DNA from: Bacteroidetes bacterium ADurb.Bin302 | Lineage (GTDB): Bacteria > Bacteroidota > Bacteroidia > Bacteroidales > Paludibacteraceae | Reading direction: 5' to 3' | DNA length: 16,149 nt | NCBI GenBank assembly: GCA_002069025.1 | Contig: MWBK01000236.1 | Coordinates: 1 to 16,149, forward strand | Part shown: positions 1 to 7,398 of the stretch, in pieces | Layout: each line of letters starts with the position of its first letter | Position numbering within the stretch: the first letter of the stretch is position 1 | Program-made: the position numbers and the translations under genes | The notes under the pieces: generated by a model | Databases searched by the model: none | Seen by the model: only the letters and a program-made list of their open reading frames with translations | What the model was told of the DNA's origin: nothing

Positions 1-419
1 TCTGTTGATAAAGGCGAATACGGAACAGCGTCCTCATAAGCCGGTCCTATTAGTCGCGAGAAACATGCTGTTGCAATGTACGAATTTCCACCCTGGCTTT
101 TAGTAAATACAAATCCGTCGTGGCAGTTCGTAAGAATCTCAGGAGATAAGTAACCTTCTTCAAATCCGGATTTGTAAAAATATGCTTGTACAGCGTCAGC
201 TACGGCAAATGCCCAACATGGACCCGTTATTTGTTGACTTCTCGGATCAAGAAGCCAAGATTGTTCTCTCGAATCAAATCTTTCCGGAAGTGTATTCCTT
301 GTATGCGAAATCGTATAGTTATTAAAATTCGATGGATGCGATATATAACCATTAGAATTAGCATTAGCTGTACAAGTTAGCATAGTTAGAAATAAAACGC
401 AAAGTAGATGTCTTGTCAT
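1..419 (-). CDS. Secreted papain-like (C1A) cysteine peptidase, 3' end beyond the window
   Basis: This is the N-terminal 139 residues of a gene read leftwards from ATG 419-417; the rest lies outside the window. Residues 1-20 form a Sec signal peptide (hydrophobic LLCVLFLTMLT, cleavage motif ANA at 18-20), so the product is exported. Residues 44-80 match the papain active-site region: LPERFDSRE resembles the mature N-terminus (LPxxfDwR), then Q62 and GPCWAFA with C68 as nucleophile. Q62 lies six residues before C68, exactly as papain Gln19 precedes Cys25. LSPEILTNC (91-99) and QGGNSYIA (109-116) match later papain blocks. Thr65 replaces the Cys of the usual 'GxCGSCW' disulfide, and there is no room for a long inhibitory propeptide. 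The catalytic His and Asn would lie beyond the edge. The start is four bases after the pgpH stop, so co-transcription is likely. Substrate unknown; the family call is by motif. Confidence 0.85.
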   Translation of the reverse strand, partial: MTRHLLCVLFLTMLTCTANANSNGYISHPSNFNNYTISHTRNTLPERFDSREQSWLLDPRSQQITGPCWAFAVADAVQAYFYKSGFEEGYLSPEILTNCHDGFVFTKSQGGNSYIATACFSRLIGPAYEDAVPYSPLST

Positions 420-423
420 AGTA

Positions 424-2505
424 TTATTTTTTAGTTATTTCAGGATAAGCAATACGTGTGTGATATATGTTTTTTAATTTTTCTTTGAGTACAGATTTAG
501 TCAGTGTTATCTGTTTTAATGTTAATGGTGCATTATCTAAAAAGTGTCCATATACAAGTCCGTCAACTATGTCCTCTACTAATTGATTGATGCTTTCGTC
601 AGTATATTCAGTCATACCACGTGATGCAGCTTCAACAGAATCACAAATCATTAAAATACCCAATTCCTTAGTGTACGGATTTGGTCCTGAATATGTAAAA
701 AGGCTTTCATCAACAGTTTCGTTAGGATGTTGGTTAATCCAAGTATTGTAAAAATATTTAGTTATATTTTTTCCATGATGAGTTTCTATAAATTCAATTA
801 CACTACGCGGTAAACCGTATTCTTTTGCGAGTGCCTTACCATCAGATACATGCCGCATGATAATTTGTGCACTACCCTCAGGACTCAGTTTGTCATGTGG
901 ATTATTCCCCTTAACTTGGTTTTCTGTGAAAAATGCCGGATTTTGAATTTTACCAATATCATGGTACAAAGCTCCTGTACGTGCCAAAAGCGGATTAGCA
1001 CCAACTTTTATTGCAATTTCTGCTGCTAAATTAGAAACTTGCATCGAGTGTTGAAACGTGCCTGGTGCAGATTCAGACAATCTTCTCAATAAAGAATTAT
1101 TAGTGTTAGTCAACTCAATGAGTGTAACATTTGATATAAAACCAAAAGTTTTTTCTATAATGTAAATTAATGGGTATGCAAACAATAACATTATACCATT
1201 AATTGAAAATGATAATAACATTTCCCAATTAATTTTGTAAATGGTCAATCCATAGCCTAAATAGAAAATGCAGTAGCTTGCAAAAATAATAAGAGCAGAT
1301 TTTATTAGTTGCGATCTTTGTGTAAGGTCTTTTAAGCTGTAAATAGTTACCATACCCGCAGTGATTTGTAATAGTATATATTCAAATTGCGAGTGCACCA
1401 TCAGAGCCGAAATTAATATTGTGATAAAGTGTGCAAATAATGCAGTACGAGTATCAAAAAACGTACTTAATATAATAGGTAGTAATGCGTATGGTATGAA
1501 AAACAGAAAATACTCTTCAGAATATTTTTTGACAATTAAGGAAGTTAAAACGGTAAATCCGGATATCAAAATTAATATTAAAATAATATACCGTTTGCTA
1601 TTGTAAAATTTTTTTCGGAATAACCTTATGTATAAGTAAAACAATAAAATAAGGAAAGTTACTAATAATGCTTGTCCGCTAATCAACCATTTGTTTTGTT
1701 CAGACGAATACTCTTTACGTGATTCATAATCTTTTCTTAGAGAATCTAATATCTTGAATTTTTGTTCAGTTACAATTTCTCCTTTGTCAATAATACGTTC
1801 CCCTGCTTGTACCATACCCGAAGTAGTTGATACATTATTCAGTTCATCAGTTTTAATTTTGTTTGTTATATCCGAATTGTATTGCAAATTGCTTTTTAAA
1901 TAATTTTCAATTCCGAATTCTCTTAATTTTGTTGAAGATAGATCACTTGGAATATTGTTTACTATTTTTTGTAAAGCTTTAGATACTGAATAAATGTCTT
2001 CGGTGGCATGATTTCTTCCTATGCCATCATTGTTTAGTACAACTATATGTTCTGTATTTTTAGTTTTTAATTCAGTGAATTGATTGTTGTTAAGTAGGCC
2101 TTTGGAGTATATCTCATGTAGTTGGCTTTTTAAATAAGTTGCATATGGAGCGTGCTCATCCTTAGTTTCATTTATGCCATCTTCGGATAAAGAGACATTC
2201 ATAATGTATGTCTCCATGTTTTTTATTTGTTCCGATTCTACTGCACTATTATAATTATAATAAGGTATATTCTTTTTGAGAACAGCATCTCTGTCTGCCT
2301 TTAATTCAGCTTTTGTTTTATATATTGGAGCATCATAAGTTGCTGTTAGTAAATCATATTGCCATGGTTTACCCACCTCAAATTGGTATTGATACTTGGC
2401 TTCTCTTGGAAAGCTGCATATTATAGCCACTATTGCAAGGACAAACAATACATTCTTGAATATTTCATCAAATATTTTTTGTTTGCGCTTTACTTGATCT
2501 TTCAT
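424..2505 (-). CDS. pgpH: PgpH/YqfF-type 7TM membrane protein with cytoplasmic HD phosphohydrolase domain
   Basis: The product has 693 residues from ATG 2505-2503. The layout is that of the 7TMR-HDED family: one N-terminal membrane helix (about 18-32), an extracytoplasmic domain (about 33-270), a cluster of about six helices (about 270-455), and a C-terminal HD domain. Expected metal ligands are present: H486 (FQHS), H515-D516 (LYHDIGK), H552 (RHV), H576-H577 (ETHHG) and D622 (CDSVEA). Characterised Firmicutes members hydrolyse cyclic di-AMP to pApA; that activity here is inferred from family. A TTG at 2562 would add 19 residues, but it is the -33 element of the gene's own promoter, so the shorter start is chosen. 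The ORF is intact with all motifs. The secreted C1A peptidase follows after four bases. The symbol is given by family similarity. Confidence 0.9.
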   Translation of the reverse strand: MKDQVKRKQKIFDEIFKNVLFVLAIVAIICSFPREAKYQYQFEVGKPWQYDLLTATYDAPIYKTKAELKADRDAVLKKNIPYYNYNSAVESEQIKNMETYIMNVSLSEDGINETKDEHAPYATYLKSQLHEIYSKGLLNNNQFTELKTKNTEHIVVLNNDGIGRNHATEDIYSVSKALQKIVNNIPSDLSSTKLREFGIENYLKSNLQYNSDITNKIKTDELNNVSTTSGMVQAGERIIDKGEIVTEQKFKILDSLRKDYESRKEYSSEQNKWLISGQALLVTFLILLFYLYIRLFRKKFYNSKRYIILILILISGFTVLTSLIVKKYSEEYFLFFIPYALLPIILSTFFDTRTALFAHFITILISALMVHSQFEYILLQITAGMVTIYSLKDLTQRSQLIKSALIIFASYCIFYLGYGLTIYKINWEMLLSFSINGIMLLFAYPLIYIIEKTFGFISNVTLIELTNTNNSLLRRLSESAPGTFQHSMQVSNLAAEIAIKVGANPLLARTGALYHDIGKIQNPAFFTENQVKGNNPHDKLSPEGSAQIIMRHVSDGKALAKEYGLPRSVIEFIETHHGKNITKYFYNTWINQHPNETVDESLFTYSGPNPYTKELGILMICDSVEAASRGMTEYTDESINQLVEDIVDGLVYGHFLDNAPLTLKQITLTKSVLKEKLKNIYHTRIAYPEITKK

Positions 2506-2532
2506 ATAGTTAAAATCAAAGTGAATTTTTCG

Positions 2533-2562
2533 CAAATGTAACTTTTTATGCGCATATAACAA
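2533..2562 (-). promoter_or_regulatory. Bacteroidota-type promoter for pgpH
   Basis: Read on the minus strand, TTG (2562-2560) is followed by a 19-base spacer and TACATTTG (2540-2533), an exact match to the TAnnTTTG -7 element. Transcription would start near 2528, leaving a leader of about 22 nt before ATG 2505. This arrangement rules out the upstream TTG as a start codon. The site lies back to back with the promoter of the divergent DUF3467 gene. Confidence 0.7.
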
Positions 2563-2572
2563 TAATTAATTT

Positions 2573-2580
2573 TAAATTTG
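2573..2580 (+). promoter_or_regulatory. -7 promoter element for DUF3467-corA
   Basis: TAAATTTG matches TAnnTTTG exactly and ends 23 bases before the ATG at 2604. No clean TTG is found at the usual distance; the nearest candidate is the weak TATG ending at 2550. This suggests a weaker promoter than that of pgpH or rpsL, or one needing an activator. Confidence 0.5.
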
Positions 2581-2603
2581 TGGCAGAATAAACATAGTAA
2601 TTC

Positions 2604-2918
2604 ATGAAAGAGGAACAATCAAAAAATCAATTAAACATTGAACTTTCGGACGAAATGGCTGAAGGTGTTTATGCAAATTTGTCAATCATAGCACATTCAT
2701 CAAGTGAATTTGTTTTGGATTTTGTAAGAATAATGCCCAATACTCCAAAAGCTAAAGTTAAAGCACGCATAATACTCACTGCAGAACATGCAAAGAGACT
2801 GTTGTATGCACTTAAAGAAAATGTAGATAAATACGAGAGTCAGTACGGAAAAATAGATTTACCTGAGCAAAAAATTCAAATTCCAATGAACTTTGGCGGA
2901 TTTAAAGGCGAAGCATGA
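2604..2918 (+). CDS. DUF3467 family protein
   Basis: This is a 104-residue soluble protein without signal peptide, membrane segment or recognisable catalytic motif. It is recognised as DUF3467 from its overall pattern: an acidic, polar N-terminus (QLNIELSDEMAEGVYANL), a strand region with EFVLDFVRIMP (about 36-46), basic KAKVKARI, and a closing helix beginning LTAEHAKRLLYALKEN. The family has no established function that I can name. From memory, relatives in Bacteroidota often sit between rpoC and rpsL; here corA has come between and rpoBC is not adjacent. Its stop (TGA 2916-2918) overlaps the corA ATG (2915), so the two are probably translationally coupled. The ATG lies just downstream of a -7 element, which supports this start. 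Confidence 0.8.
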   Translation: MKEEQSKNQLNIELSDEMAEGVYANLSIIAHSSSEFVLDFVRIMPNTPKAKVKARIILTAEHAKRLLYALKENVDKYESQYGKIDLPEQKIQIPMNFGGFKGEA

Positions 2919-3952
2919 AACGTAAGAATAGTCAGCTTGTAAGAACATATACGTATACCGGCAATAGTACTGTAGATACGTATATTGAATTGTCTTTGTT
3001 CGGGCAAGACATTCCATTTCGTACAATAAGATGTAATTCTTCACAAGAAATAATTGCTGAAATTTCTGCAAACAAAAGTTTATCATATTGGATAGCCATA
3101 AAAGGTTTAAAAGATATTAGCAATATAGAAGTAATTCTTAAGTATTTTAAAATAAATATATTACACATTCAAGATATATATAACAGAAATCATCTTCCAA
3201 AAATTGAGGAGTATTCGGAGTACTTGTTTGCCATTCTTAATACACTAACAAAATCAGAGACACATTATGAGCATGATAACGTGTCTCTGATTTTGGGAAA
3301 TAATTTTGTGCTTACGTTTCAAGACACTGACAGAGGGATTTTTGATAATATCAGTCAAACACTTAGTGGCAGTCAATCTATAATTACTGCAGACCATTTA
3401 TTTAGTATATTGCTTAACAATACAACAGTAGATTTTATGAATGATGTCGAAATGATAAGCGATATGCTACAGAATTTGGAGACACACATTCTAAACTTTT
3501 CTCCAAATAAAGGAATGGCAAAAGAATTGCAATATGCTAGGAAGTTGTTAATCCAGTTAGGTAAGAGTACATTCCCAATCAAAGAAAAATTAGGACGTCT
3601 TTCTACTGGCGAAAACAAATTCATAAGACCCGAAAATTTGTTGTATTTTCAAGATGTAAAAGATCACATAATTTATGTAGTTCAAGTTATAAGTGATAAT
3701 AAAGAAATGTTACGCTCTTTAGAAGATTTGTATCTGGCAGGTAACGATTTGCGTATGAATCAAATAATGCAGCGTCTTACGGTAATTTCTACTATCTTTA
3801 TACCGCTTACATTCTTGGTAGGATTATGGGGTATGAATTTTACTTCAATGCCTGAAATCCACTGGCAATATGGTTACTTATTTGCATGGGGAATAATTCT
3901 GCTTGTTGCCATATTAACAGTATGGTTTTTGAAACGCTATAAATGGTTTTAG
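2915..3952 (+). CDS. corA: CorA-type Mg2+/Co2+ transporter
   Basis: The 345-residue length is typical of CorA. A large N-terminal cytoplasmic domain includes VSLILGNNFVLTFQ (about 124-137), and a long helix region leads to two C-terminal membrane helices. The first (about 287-305, LTVISTIFIPLTFLVG) ends in the signature G306-M307-N308, followed by MPEI at 312-315 in the periplasmic loop; the second is about 317-338, ending in basic KRYK. Homologues form pentameric channels taking up Mg2+ and Co2+. The ATG overlaps the stop of the DUF3467 gene by ATGA. An exact inverted repeat (3249-3263 / 3281-3295) lies within the coding sequence without disturbing the frame. After the stop I find only short A/T hairpins, such as GTGAAA-AAATA-TTTCAT near 4010, and no convincing terminator. 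Confidence 0.93.
   Translation: MKRKNSQLVRTYTYTGNSTVDTYIELSLFGQDIPFRTIRCNSSQEIIAEISANKSLSYWIAIKGLKDISNIEVILKYFKINILHIQDIYNRNHLPKIEEYSEYLFAILNTLTKSETHYEHDNVSLILGNNFVLTFQDTDRGIFDNISQTLSGSQSIITADHLFSILLNNTTVDFMNDVEMISDMLQNLETHILNFSPNKGMAKELQYARKLLIQLGKSTFPIKEKLGRLSTGENKFIRPENLLYFQDVKDHIIYVVQVISDNKEMLRSLEDLYLAGNDLRMNQIMQRLTVISTIFIPLTFLVGLWGMNFTSMPEIHWQYGYLFAWGIILLVAILTVWFLKRYKWF
3249..3295. repeat. Long inverted repeat inside corA
   Basis: The left arm CAAAATCAGAGACAC (3249-3263) is exactly complementary to the right arm GTGTCTCTGATTTTG (3281-3295). After one A/C mismatch the pairing continues inward for four more base pairs, leaving a 7-nt loop (GAGCATG, 3269-3275). In RNA this is a hairpin of about 20 positions, by far the longest one noticed in any coding region here. 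It encodes corA residues of about 112-127 in frame. Confidence 0.85.
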
Positions 3953-4040
3953 TGCATTTGAAAGACTGCATATTTCAGTTAACAAAACTTCATTTGTAAG
4001 GCTTTGTGAAAAAATATTTCATTAAAAACCTATTTTTCTT

Positions 4041-4069
4041 TTGTATAATAAAATTTATTCATAACTTTG
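4041..4069 (+). promoter_or_regulatory. Main promoter of the ribosomal operon (upstream of rpsL)
   Basis: TTG at 4041-4043, an 18-base spacer and TAACTTTG at 4062-4069 fit the Bacteroidota sigma-factor consensus closely. The spacer and surroundings are very A/T-rich, as in strong promoters of this phylum. Transcription would start near 4075, giving an rpsL leader of about 100 nt. No other match of comparable quality occurs before an operon gene, so this promoter may serve the whole str-S10-spc cluster. Confidence 0.75.
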
Positions 4070-4074
4070 CAACC

Positions 4075-4176
4075 CCAAAAAATGTGCTTTTGGTTCAATT
4101 TGTAATTAGTTTTTGAGCTAACAAGTTGATAATTAGATATAAATTTTTTGTAAATCATATATAATAACAAGTTACA
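4075..4176 (+). promoter_or_regulatory. rpsL mRNA leader with 5' hairpin and repeated 9-mer
   Basis: The leader opens with CCAAAA (4075-4080), a 7-nt loop and TTTTGG (4088-4093). This six-pair stem sits at or next to the predicted 5' end and can be lengthened by AA/TT if two C residues bulge. Further down, TAACAAGTT occurs twice (4119-4127 and 4165-4173), the second copy four bases before the start codon. There is no Shine-Dalgarno sequence. A regulatory role is inference. Confidence 0.4.
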
Positions 4177-4578
4177 ATGCCTACTATTCAACAATTAGTA
4201 AGAAAAGGGAGAACAGTGCTGACCGAAAATAGCAAGGCTCCAGCTTTGGATTCTTGCCCACAACGTCGTGGAGTATGTGTGCGTGTTTACACTACGACTC
4301 CAAAAAAGCCAAACTCTGCTTTACGTAAGGTGGCTCGTGTTCGCTTAACTAACCAAAAAGAGGTTAACTCTTACATTCCGGGAGAAGGACACAATTTGCA
4401 GGAACACTCAATCGTGATGATTCGTGGAGGTCGTGTTAAGGATCTTCCAGGTGTACGCTACCACATAGTACGTGGTACATTAGATACAGCCGGTGTAAAT
4501 GGACGTACTCAAAGACGTTCTAAATATGGCGCAAAACGTCCAAAAGCAGGCGCAGCCAAACCAACAGGCAAAAAGTAA
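4177..4578 (+). CDS. rpsL: 30S ribosomal protein S12
   Basis: S12 lines the decoding centre of the small subunit. The 133-residue protein keeps the family core: LVRKGR at 7-12, CPQRRGVC at 27-34, [14 protein letters not shown] at 39-52, EGHNLQEHS at 70-78 and [14 protein letters not shown] at 83-96. Numbered with the initiator Met, K43 and K88 have the wild-type residues whose changes cause streptomycin resistance elsewhere, so this allele looks streptomycin-sensitive at these sites. D89, the residue methylthiolated by RimO in other bacteria, is present. The C-terminus carries a short basic extension (GAAKPTGKK) beyond the E. coli end. It is the first gene of the operon, about 100 nt downstream of the promoter. 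Confidence 0.98.
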   Translation: MPTIQQLVRKGRTVLTENSKAPALDSCPQRRGVCVRVYTTTPKKPNSALRKVARVRLTNQKEVNSYIPGEGHNLQEHSIVMIRGGRVKDLPGVRYHIVRGTLDTAGVNGRTQRRSKYGAKRPKAGAAKPTGKK

Positions 4579-4593
4579 TTAGGAATTTTAATA

Positions 4594-4692
4594 AAAACAG
4601 TTAATAATATTGTTTTGCATATTTGGAAAAGCTTATCAAGGTTGAGTAAATAGATTCAGAGGAATCTTTTGAAGACAGCAATTGGCAACCAA
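4594..4692 (+). promoter_or_regulatory. Structured rpsL-rpsG intercistronic region
   Basis: Three small hairpins are visible in the 141-nt gap. The first pairs AAAACAGT (4594-4601) with ATTGTTTT (4609-4616), including one G-T wobble. The second pairs AGATTC (4652-4657) with GAATCT (4662-4667) over an AGAG loop, followed by TTT. The third pairs TTGG (4682-4685) with CCAA (4689-4692). In E. coli the corresponding gap binds S7 for feedback control; whether that holds here is unknown, and no shared sequence is evident by eye. Confidence 0.4.
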
Positions 4693-4719
4693 AAACAAAA
4701 CGGATAATTTTGAAAAAAA

Positions 4720-5196
4720 ATGAGAAAAGCGAAACCTAAAAAAAGGATTGTTTTACCAGATCCTGTTTTCGGAGAGATAATGGTTACAAGATTTGTTAAC
4801 CATTTAATGTATGACGGAAAGAAATCTACTGCCTACACAATCTTCTATTCAGCATTAGACTCAGTAAAGGCAAAACTCGCAAATGAAGATAAAACTGCTA
4901 TCGAAATTTGGAAAGCAGCTTTAGATAATATAACTCCGCAAGTCGAAGTTAAATCACGCAGAATTGGTGGTGCTACCTTCCAAGTACCTACTGAAATCCG
5001 TCCAGAACGGAAAGAATCCATATCAATGAAAAATATGATCCATTACTCTAGAGTTAGAGGTGGAAAAACTATGGCAGATAAGTTAGCTGCTGAAATAGTT
5101 GATGCATACAACATGCAAGGAGCTGCCTTTAAACGTAAGGAAGATATGCATCGTATGGCTGAAGCAAACCGTGCATTTGCACATTTCCGCTTCTAA
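4720..5196 (+). CDS. rpsG: 30S ribosomal protein S7
   Basis: S7 starts assembly of the 30S head by binding the 3' domain of 16S rRNA and contacts the E-site tRNA. The 158 residues align along the family: LPDPVFG near the N-terminus (12-18), [12 protein letters not shown] (30-41), [21 protein letters not shown] (about 86-106), and the closing [20 protein letters not shown]. Length is close to the 156-residue standard form. The start lies after a run of A residues with no Shine-Dalgarno sequence. It is separated from rpsL by the second-widest gap of the gene-dense half and from fusA by 22 bases. Confidence 0.98.
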   Translation: MRKAKPKKRIVLPDPVFGEIMVTRFVNHLMYDGKKSTAYTIFYSALDSVKAKLANEDKTAIEIWKAALDNITPQVEVKSRRIGGATFQVPTEIRPERKESISMKNMIHYSRVRGGKTMADKLAAEIVDAYNMQGAAFKRKEDMHRMAEANRAFAHFRF

Positions 5197-5218
5197 TAAT
5201 TAAGACAGACAAATAAAA

Positions 5219-7336
5219 ATGGCAAAAGGAGATTTAACATACACTAGGAATATCGGTATCATGGCACACATTGATGCCGGTAAGACAACTACATCAGAGC
5301 GTATATTGTTTTATACTGGTTTGACCCACAAAATTGGTGAAGTACATGATGGTGCAGCAACAATGGACTGGATGGAACAAGAGCAGGAACGTGGTATAAC
5401 TATTACATCTGCTGCTACTACAACGTTTTGGAATTACAATAACAATAAGTACAAGATTAACCTTATAGACACTCCGGGGCACGTAGACTTTACAGTTGAA
5501 GTAGAACGTTCTCTTCGTATCCTTGATGGAGCTGTTGCTGCATTTTGTGCAGTGGGTGGTGTAGAGCCTCAATCAGAGACAGTATGGCGTCAAGCCGAAA
5601 AATATAATGTTCCTCGTATAGGTTATGTCAATAAGATGGACCGTTCAGGAGCTGACTTTTTTGACGTATTTCGTCAAGTAAAAGAAGTACTTGGTGCTAC
5701 TCCCGTTGCAATTCAAATTCCTATTGGTGCAGAAGAAACATTTAAAGGTGTAATTGACTTGGTTAAAATGAAAGCAATTCTATGGCATGATGAGACCATG
5801 GGTGCTGAATACGAAGTTGACGAGATTCCTGATAATTTAAAAGCTGAAGCAGAGGAATGGAGAGCTAAAATGTTGGACGTAGCCGCAGAGTTTGATGATG
5901 TGTTGATGGAGAAATATTTTGACGATCCTTCTACAATAACAGAAGAAGACATCAAGCGTGCTATCCGTAAAGGAACATTAAGCATGAAGATCAATCCTAT
6001 GATTTGTGGATCTTCATTCAAAAATAAAGGTGTACAAACAATGTTGGATGCGATTTGTGATTATTTGCCTAGTCCAATTGATACTCCTGAAGTAATTGGT
6101 CATGATGTAAATGACCCTGAAAAAGAAATTGCACGTAAACCTGATGCAAGTGAACCATTATGTGCATTGGCATTTAAGATAGCAACAGACCCATATGTAG
6201 GCCGTTTGTGTTTCTTCCGTGTATATTCAGGAAAAATCGAAGCAGGTTCTTATATATTCAATACACGTTCCGGCAAAAAGGAAAGAATCTCTCGTTTGTT
6301 TCAAATGCACTCAAATAAACAAAATCCTGTAGATGTTATTTATGCTGGTGATATAGGTGCAGGAGTTGGTTTTAAAGATATTCGTACAGGTGATACTTTG
6401 TGCGATGAAGATAACCAAATTACATTGGAATCAATTGATTTCCCTGCACCGGTTATAGGTGTTGCAGTTGAACCTAAGACTCAAAAGGATTTGGATAAAT
6501 TGGGTATAGGTTTAGGTAAATTAGCTGAAGAAGATCCTACATTTACTGTTAAAACAGATGAACAATCAGGTCAAACAATCATTTCCGGTATGGGTGAACT
6601 TCACTTGGAAATTATTATTGATCGTTTGAGACGTGAATTCAAAGTAGAATGTAATCAAGGCCGTCCACAAGTATCATACAAAGAATCTATTACCAAGACT
6701 GTTGAACTTCGTGAAGTTTACAAGAAACAATCAGGTGGTCGTGGTAAATTTGCTGATATGATATTACGTGTAGGACCTGTTGATGAAGGCTTTGAGGGAT
6801 CTTTGCAATTTATTGACGAAGTTAAGGGTGGTAATATTCCAAAGGAATTTATCCCTTCAATTCAAAAAGGATTTACAGCTGCTATGCGTAATGGTGTTTT
6901 AGCCGGATATCCTGTAGATAAATTGAAAGTTGTTGTAGTTGATGGTTCTTACCATCCTGTCGATTCAGATCAGATCTCATTTGAAATATGTGCTCAATTA
7001 GCATTTAAAGAAGCTTGCTCAAAAGCAAAACCTGTGTTACTTGAACCTATTATGAAAATTGAGGTTGTAACACCTGAAGAAAATATGGGTGATGTAATCG
7101 GTGACTTAAACAAACGTCGTGGTCAAGTTGAAGGTATGGAGTCAAGTCGTACCGGAGCACGTATAGTAAAAGCAAAAGTACCATTAGCAGAAATGTTTGG
7201 ATATGTAACTTCTTTGCGTACAATTACATCAGGGCGTGCAACATCATCAATGGAATTCTCTCACTATTCTGAGGTTTCAGCTTCAATTGCAAAAGAAGTT
7301 TTAACAGAAGCTAAAGGTAGAGTAGACTTATTGTAG
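5219..7336 (+). CDS. fusA: Translation elongation factor G
   Basis: EF-G is the GTPase that moves tRNAs and mRNA through the ribosome and, with RRF, splits ribosomes. All G-domain motifs are intact in this 705-residue protein: AHIDAGKTT (16-24), [10 protein letters not shown] (58-67), DTPGH (84-88), NKMD (138-141) and GSSFKNKG (from about 264). Domain II and III blocks ([14 protein letters not shown]) and the domain IV tip loop with [11 protein letters not shown] follow. The complete motifs and position next to rpsL-rpsG mark it as the housekeeping EF-G rather than a divergent paralogue such as Bacteroides EF-G2. It ends in TAG. No tuf gene follows: rpsJ comes next across a 62-base gap with a strong hairpin. 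Confidence 0.98.
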   Translation: MAKGDLTYTRNIGIMAHIDAGKTTTSERILFYTGLTHKIGEVHDGAATMDWMEQEQERGITITSAATTTFWNYNNNKYKINLIDTPGHVDFTVEVERSLRILDGAVAAFCAVGGVEPQSETVWRQAEKYNVPRIGYVNKMDRSGADFFDVFRQVKEVLGATPVAIQIPIGAEETFKGVIDLVKMKAILWHDETMGAEYEVDEIPDNLKAEAEEWRAKMLDVAAEFDDVLMEKYFDDPSTITEEDIKRAIRKGTLSMKINPMICGSSFKNKGVQTMLDAICDYLPSPIDTPEVIGHDVNDPEKEIARKPDASEPLCALAFKIATDPYVGRLCFFRVYSGKIEAGSYIFNTRSGKKERISRLFQMHSNKQNPVDVIYAGDIGAGVGFKDIRTGDTLCDEDNQITLESIDFPAPVIGVAVEPKTQKDLDKLGIGLGKLAEEDPTFTVKTDEQSGQTIISGMGELHLEIIIDRLRREFKVECNQGRPQVSYKESITKTVELREVYKKQSGGRGKFADMILRVGPVDEGFEGSLQFIDEVKGGNIPKEFIPSIQKGFTAAMRNGVLAGYPVDKLKVVVVDGSYHPVDSDQISFEICAQLAFKEACSKAKPVLLEPIMKIEVVTPEENMGDVIGDLNKRRGQVEGMESSRTGARIVKAKVPLAEMFGYVTSLRTITSGRATSSMEFSHYSEVSASIAKEVLTEAKGRVDLL

Positions 7337-7346
7337 TAATAATCAT

Positions 7347-7380
7347 GAATGGGTTTAGTAAATGATTCTTAAACCTATTC
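7347..7380 (+). promoter_or_regulatory. 11-bp hairpin between fusA and rpsJ
   Basis: GAATGGGTTTA (7347-7357) pairs along its full length with TAAACCTATTC (7370-7380), with one G-T wobble and a 12-nt loop. It begins 11 bases after the fusA stop and ends 18 bases before the rpsJ ATG. No T-tract follows, so it is not a standard intrinsic terminator. An RNA processing site, attenuator or ribosomal-protein binding site at the old str/S10 boundary is possible. Confidence 0.6.
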
Positions 7381-7398
7381 TTAATAATAAAATAACAA

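Noticed and set aside
186..380. 64-codon open frame on the plus strand
   Set aside because: It is antisense to the papain-like peptidase, whose signal peptide and active site are clear on the other strand.
3953..4040. Possible terminator after corA
   Set aside because: Only short A/T stems are found (for example ACAAA/TTTGT and GTGAAA/TTTCAT), none GC-rich or followed by a good T-tract, so no terminator is annotated.
4682..4712. TTG (4682-4684), 20-base spacer and TAATTTTG (4705-4712) just before rpsG, resembling a promoter
   Set aside because: The start site would fall about four bases before the ATG, leaving almost no leader, and six-base matches of this kind are expected by chance in A/T-rich sequence. 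The TTG is also part of a small hairpin.
5713..6021. 102-codon open frame on the minus strand within fusA
   Set aside because: It is fully antisense to EF-G, serine-rich with low-information content, and has no promoter or start signal.
7337..7398. Apparent loss of tuf between fusA and rpsJ
   Set aside because: The fusA-rpsJ adjacency without tuf is the normal arrangement in Bacteroidota, so it is a lineage marker rather than a deletion.
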